A stretch of DNA of 9,426 bases. It comes from Candidatus Poribacteria bacterium (GTDB taxonomy: Bacteria; Poribacteria; WGA-4E; GCA-2687025). The translations under genes were made by a program, and so were the position numbers. Location: contig NYZG01000304.1 of the NCBI GenBank assembly GCA_002687025.1, positions 1 through 9,426 of the forward strand, in the 5' to 3' direction. The notes under the pieces were generated by a model that was given only the letters and a program-made list of their open reading frames with translations, did not search any database and was not told the origin of the DNA. This document shows positions 6,980-9,426 of the stretch, one piece after another (within the stretch, counting starts at the first letter, position 1; every line of letters begins with the position of its first letter).

Positions 6980-9271
6980 TCACTCCGCGTCTGATTCCGC
7001 GATGATCGCACGATAGGCGTCCGCTGCGACGTCGTACGCTTGCCGCGCGGCATCGCGTTCATCCTCACGGATGCGACCCACCTTCGCGTTCCAGCACACG
7101 TCTACGGCTTCCAGGCACCACTCGGCGCTACGTCGGCTGGCGCGGATCGGCCGTCCGTCCACGGCGACGAACACCGGGTTCGTATGGCTGGACGGGAAGA
7201 TGCGTAACGCCACCCAGCTCGACCGGTCGATGTCCGCCGTGAACTCCACGTCCTGTATCGAGCCGTCGGCGTCTATGTCGTGTGTCGCGACGGCTTCGCC
7301 GTTTACGACGAGCTCGACCGGGACGCGGCGGCTGTCGTCGATGCGGGCCCGCTCGACATGCCAGTATGGCTGATGCGACAGGGGACGCTCGATGATCGCG
7401 GTGTTCGGCTCGTCCCCTAGCAGTGCGGCTACCCTCGCCGTGACGGCGACCGGCCCTGGCGATGTGACGTCCAGCTGACTGGTGACGCCGCCGCTGCCCG
7501 GCTCGCCGACTGCGACGCCCCCGACGCTGAAGTCGATCAGGTGGCTCAGGCCATCGGACACGTACGACCGGCCCGCGCGGATGCCCTCGGCCCAGTTGGT
7601 GAAGTCAAGGGCGCCCTCCGGGGACTTGACGTACGAGCGGCCGAGACCCACGCGCTCGCCGTAGATGCACGGGAAGTCCGTCTCGCCGCTGATGCGCGTG
7701 CGGAAGCCGCAGTTGAGGGTGTGGTACCAGATGCTCAGCTCCCACACGGCCGGCGTGTCGACCGCGGAGATGAAGTCGACGCTGTCGTGGGCGACGTCGA
7801 CGATGTATTCGTTGGCTCCGATGCCATCGAACCTGGGCATATTGTAGTTGGGCAGGTGGTCGCCATCGACCTGTAGACCCCAGCCGCTGTGGCTGAAGCC
7901 GAGCACGGCGTCCTGCTCCTTCGCCCACTGCAGCACCGGCAGGTCCCAACTCGGCCAGTCCTCTATGCGCTCGACGCCTCGGTAGTCGTCCTCGGTCAGC
8001 TGTAGGATCGACAGGTGACCCGCGTGCGACGATGGGAAGCCCGAGACCTCGACGTCGTAGCGCATGACGTAGTCATCGGTGGAGAGCTCGTGCACCTCGC
8101 CGTCAAAGAACTGTTTCTGGTAGTACCAGCACGGTCCCCACGACAGCACGCAGCCGACATTGAGGTCCTCGCCGAGGATGTGCCGCATCATGTCGGCCGG
8201 CGTGACGCCCTGCGTGGGGCTCTCGTAGTGGGAACATCCGGCGGCGTGGACGTGGTGGTCACCGGATCGCCATCCCTCAGCGGCAAGATGGATCCACCGC
8301 GAGAGATGGAACTCCTCGCGATGCGCCGCGCCCTCGGGAACGGTAATCTGGCGCTCCTGGATATCGTATTCCGGGCCGCGGGCGGTTTGCACCGTGTAGT
8401 CGCCGGCCGGGAGACGCACGGACTCGCCATCGGCGCGGTACACCTGGTCGTGGAAGAAGAAGTCCGGGGCCAGTCGCCGGCCGGGGTGCGGATATATGCG
8501 CCCGAGGCCGTCGCGAATGACGAACGATGCCGTGGTTGGCGACCCGTCGACATCATGCACGCCGAGGGTCACCTCGACGGCCGGCAAGCAGTCGAAGAGG
8601 ACGGCCACTTCGTTGCGGAACCCGATGTCCTGCGTGCCTTGACCTATGTTGAAGCCGAGGACGGCCTCGCGCTTCCCACTTGCGTTTGTGTATAGCTGAA
8701 GCAGCCGGTATTCGAGGGACAGCCCTGACAGCGTCTCTTTCAGGGGACGCTTGCCGTACAGATCGAGCTCCAGGAAGCGGTTGTGCACATCGGCCGGTGG
8801 GACTGTGACGGCCGGCTCCGCGCTGCCCGTGGACCGACGGTAGAGCTGCGCGGCGTTGGGGCTTTCGGCCACGGGCCTGGCCGTCGCGCCGGCCTCGTTG
8901 TGGACCTTGACGAGGAACGACCGCCACCCGTGCTCGACGAGTTCCTTACGCGTCGGCCCCTCCGCGACCTTCACGCGGCTTTCGGGACTGATGTTGACGC
9001 CGAGGAGGCAGTATGGGTCGAGGGCCTCTTGGATCGCGCGCGTCCCGGCGACGTGATCGGTCGATGCCACGGCCGTGTCGATCGCCGCGCGGTGTTCATC
9101 GGACAGGGGGGCTCCCACGTAGTCCAACGCCTCGACCAGACGCTTCGTCGCGGAGGCGAGAGGCTGGAACTCCACACCCGCAACCAGGGGCAGTTCCTGC
9201 GCGAATGCCGTTACGGCAGGGGCGACCGTGCAGGCCACGGCGAGCATCGTACAGAGCATTCTTGCGTACAC
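6980..9271 (-). CDS. Secreted CehA/McbA-type PHP metallohydrolase
   Basis: This 763-residue protein starts at GTG 9271, 6 nt after a near-perfect AAGGAGGA. ATG 9259 is the only close alternative and is worse placed. A Sec signal peptide is clear: a basic start, the hydrophobic core MLAVACTVAPAV, and an AFA cleavage site before Gln25. The N-terminal half includes a beta-rich, carboxypeptidase-regulatory-like segment (about 230-325, with RLPAGDYTVQTARGPEY). The C-terminal half resembles CehA/McbA metallohydrolases of the PHP superfamily: GDHHVHAAGCSHYE (residues 337-350, with the HxH metal motif), GFPSSHAGHLSIL (411-423), GFSHSGWG (458-465), then SGETDFPC (528-535) and YVKSPEGALDFTNWAEGIRAGRSYVSDG. 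Characterised relatives such as CehA cleave carbamate esters, but most members have unknown substrates. The mature enzyme is likely periplasmic. A hydrolase gene ends 28 bp upstream on the same strand, suggesting co-transcription. The family is well supported and the substrate is unknown. Confidence 0.87.
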   Translation of the reverse strand: MYARMLCTMLAVACTVAPAVTAFAQELPLVAGVEFQPLASATKRLVEALDYVGAPLSDEHRAAIDTAVASTDHVAGTRAIQEALDPYCLLGVNISPESRVKVAEGPTRKELVEHGWRSFLVKVHNEAGATARPVAESPNAAQLYRRSTGSAEPAVTVPPADVHNRFLELDLYGKRPLKETLSGLSLEYRLLQLYTNASGKREAVLGFNIGQGTQDIGFRNEVAVLFDCLPAVEVTLGVHDVDGSPTTASFVIRDGLGRIYPHPGRRLAPDFFFHDQVYRADGESVRLPAGDYTVQTARGPEYDIQERQITVPEGAAHREEFHLSRWIHLAAEGWRSGDHHVHAAGCSHYESPTQGVTPADMMRHILGEDLNVGCVLSWGPCWYYQKQFFDGEVHELSTDDYVMRYDVEVSGFPSSHAGHLSILQLTEDDYRGVERIEDWPSWDLPVLQWAKEQDAVLGFSHSGWGLQVDGDHLPNYNMPRFDGIGANEYIVDVAHDSVDFISAVDTPAVWELSIWYHTLNCGFRTRISGETDFPCIYGERVGLGRSYVKSPEGALDFTNWAEGIRAGRSYVSDGLSHLIDFSVGGVAVGEPGSGGVTSQLDVTSPGPVAVTARVAALLGDEPNTAIIERPLSHQPYWHVERARIDDSRRVPVELVVNGEAVATHDIDADGSIQDVEFTADIDRSSWVALRIFPSSHTNPVFVAVDGRPIRASRRSAEWCLEAVDVCWNAKVGRIREDERDAARQAYDVAADAYRAIIAESDAE

Positions 9272-9277
9272 GGGATG

Positions 9278-9285
9278 TCCTCCTT
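9278..9285 (-). promoter_or_regulatory. Strong ribosome binding site of the metallohydrolase gene
   Basis: Read on the minus strand this is AAGGAGGA, close to a full match to the 16S rRNA anti-Shine-Dalgarno sequence, with 6 nt before GTG 9271. It is the strongest such site in the window and decides the choice of a GTG start over the ATG at 9259. Confidence 0.85.
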
Positions 9286-9297
9286 ATCGGTCGTCCT

Positions 9298-9325
9298 CGC
9301 TACGCGAGGAACGCTTCGCGTAGCG
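9298..9325 (-). repeat. Perfect inverted repeat over the hydrolase stop codon
   Basis: CGCTACGCGA (9298-9307) and TCGCGTAGCG (9316-9325) are perfect 10-bp arms around an 8-nt spacer. On the minus-strand mRNA the stop codon (9302-9300) lies in the 3' arm, and the hairpin ends 12 nt before the next ribosome binding site. It could be a partial terminator, an RNA-stability hairpin or a coupling element. No U tract follows it. Confidence 0.5.
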
Positions 9326-9426
9326 CATGCGCGGCCTCTCCCTGCGCGAAGACCGCCTGTTCGAGGGCGGCGTCCATGATGAAGAAGCCGTGATGAACGC
9401 CGTTGTGGCGGACGCAGTCCACTGCC
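9300..9426 (-). CDS. C-terminal end of an alpha/beta-hydrolase (5' end outside the window)
   Basis: On the minus strand a frame is open from the right window edge to a TAG at 9302-9300, giving the last 41 residues of a protein. The segment DCVRHNGVHHGFFIMDAALEQ, then a helical tail rich in Ala and Glu (AAHALREAFLA), matches the C-terminus of the alpha/beta-hydrolase fold-3 (HSL/acetyl esterase) family. There, a G-x-x-HGF motif carries the catalytic histidine, here His12 of the visible part. Such enzymes hydrolyse esters. The rest of the catalytic triad is outside the window. The gene ends 28 bp before the metallohydrolase start on the same strand, so both are probably one transcript. The short length limits certainty, but the HGFF context and the intact reading frame support a real gene end. 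Confidence 0.7.
   Translation of the reverse strand, partial: AVDCVRHNGVHHGFFIMDAALEQAVFAQGEAAHALREAFLA

Noticed and set aside
8015..8695. Plus-strand open frame of 226 codons opposite the metallohydrolase gene
   Set aside because: The minus strand carries the HxH motif, signal peptide and strong ribosome binding site. The plus-strand product has no recognisable features.
1..9426. CRISPR array, mobile element, phage or defence system
   Set aside because: There are no regularly spaced direct repeats, no transposase or integrase-like product and no toxin or nuclease domain in any convincing gene.

Overview
The window is GC-rich bacterial DNA (about two thirds G+C by eye, not counted). It is densely coding, with short gaps and Shine-Dalgarno-like sites. 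The gene types are a long TPR protein, a TIM-barrel sugar isomerase, discoidin and ThuA-like proteins, a CehA/McbA-type metallohydrolase, two lipoproteins and a non-mevalonate isoprenoid gene. This mix suits a Gram-negative, diderm environmental bacterium. It resembles gene content often seen in Planctomycetota, Latescibacterota or Poribacteria, but no marker here fixes the phylum.

The left part (1-5791) is a single plus-strand run of five genes, probably one operon. They are a TPR protein cut by the window's left edge, a sugar phosphate isomerase/epimerase-like protein 3 bp later, a predicted lipoprotein joining a discoidin-like domain to an NTF2-like domain, a LolB/DUF4292-like lipoprotein 8 bp later, and ispE overlapping that gene by 41 bp. 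The TPR ... LolB-like ... ispE order recalls the TPR-lolB-ispE neighbourhood known from Proteobacteria. Here the isomerase and the discoidin/NTF2 lipoprotein lie between the TPR gene and the LolB-like gene.

A 199-bp gap with a possible promoter and hairpins leads to a plus-strand ThuA-like gene (5991-6920). It converges on a minus-strand pair: the 3' end of an alpha/beta-hydrolase gene at the right edge (stop at 9300), then 28 bp on, a secreted CehA/McbA-type metallohydrolase of 763 residues (9271-6980). A strong hairpin between the convergent stops probably terminates both transcripts.

Functionally, the left operon combines envelope lipoproteins with an isoprenoid-precursor enzyme. The right part looks like carbohydrate or ester catabolism. 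I see no CRISPR array, tRNA, rRNA, transposase, phage gene or defence or toxin system. The most interesting points are the unusual lipoprotein architecture, the expanded lolB-ispE neighbourhood, and a perfect hairpin on the stop codon of the hydrolase gene.
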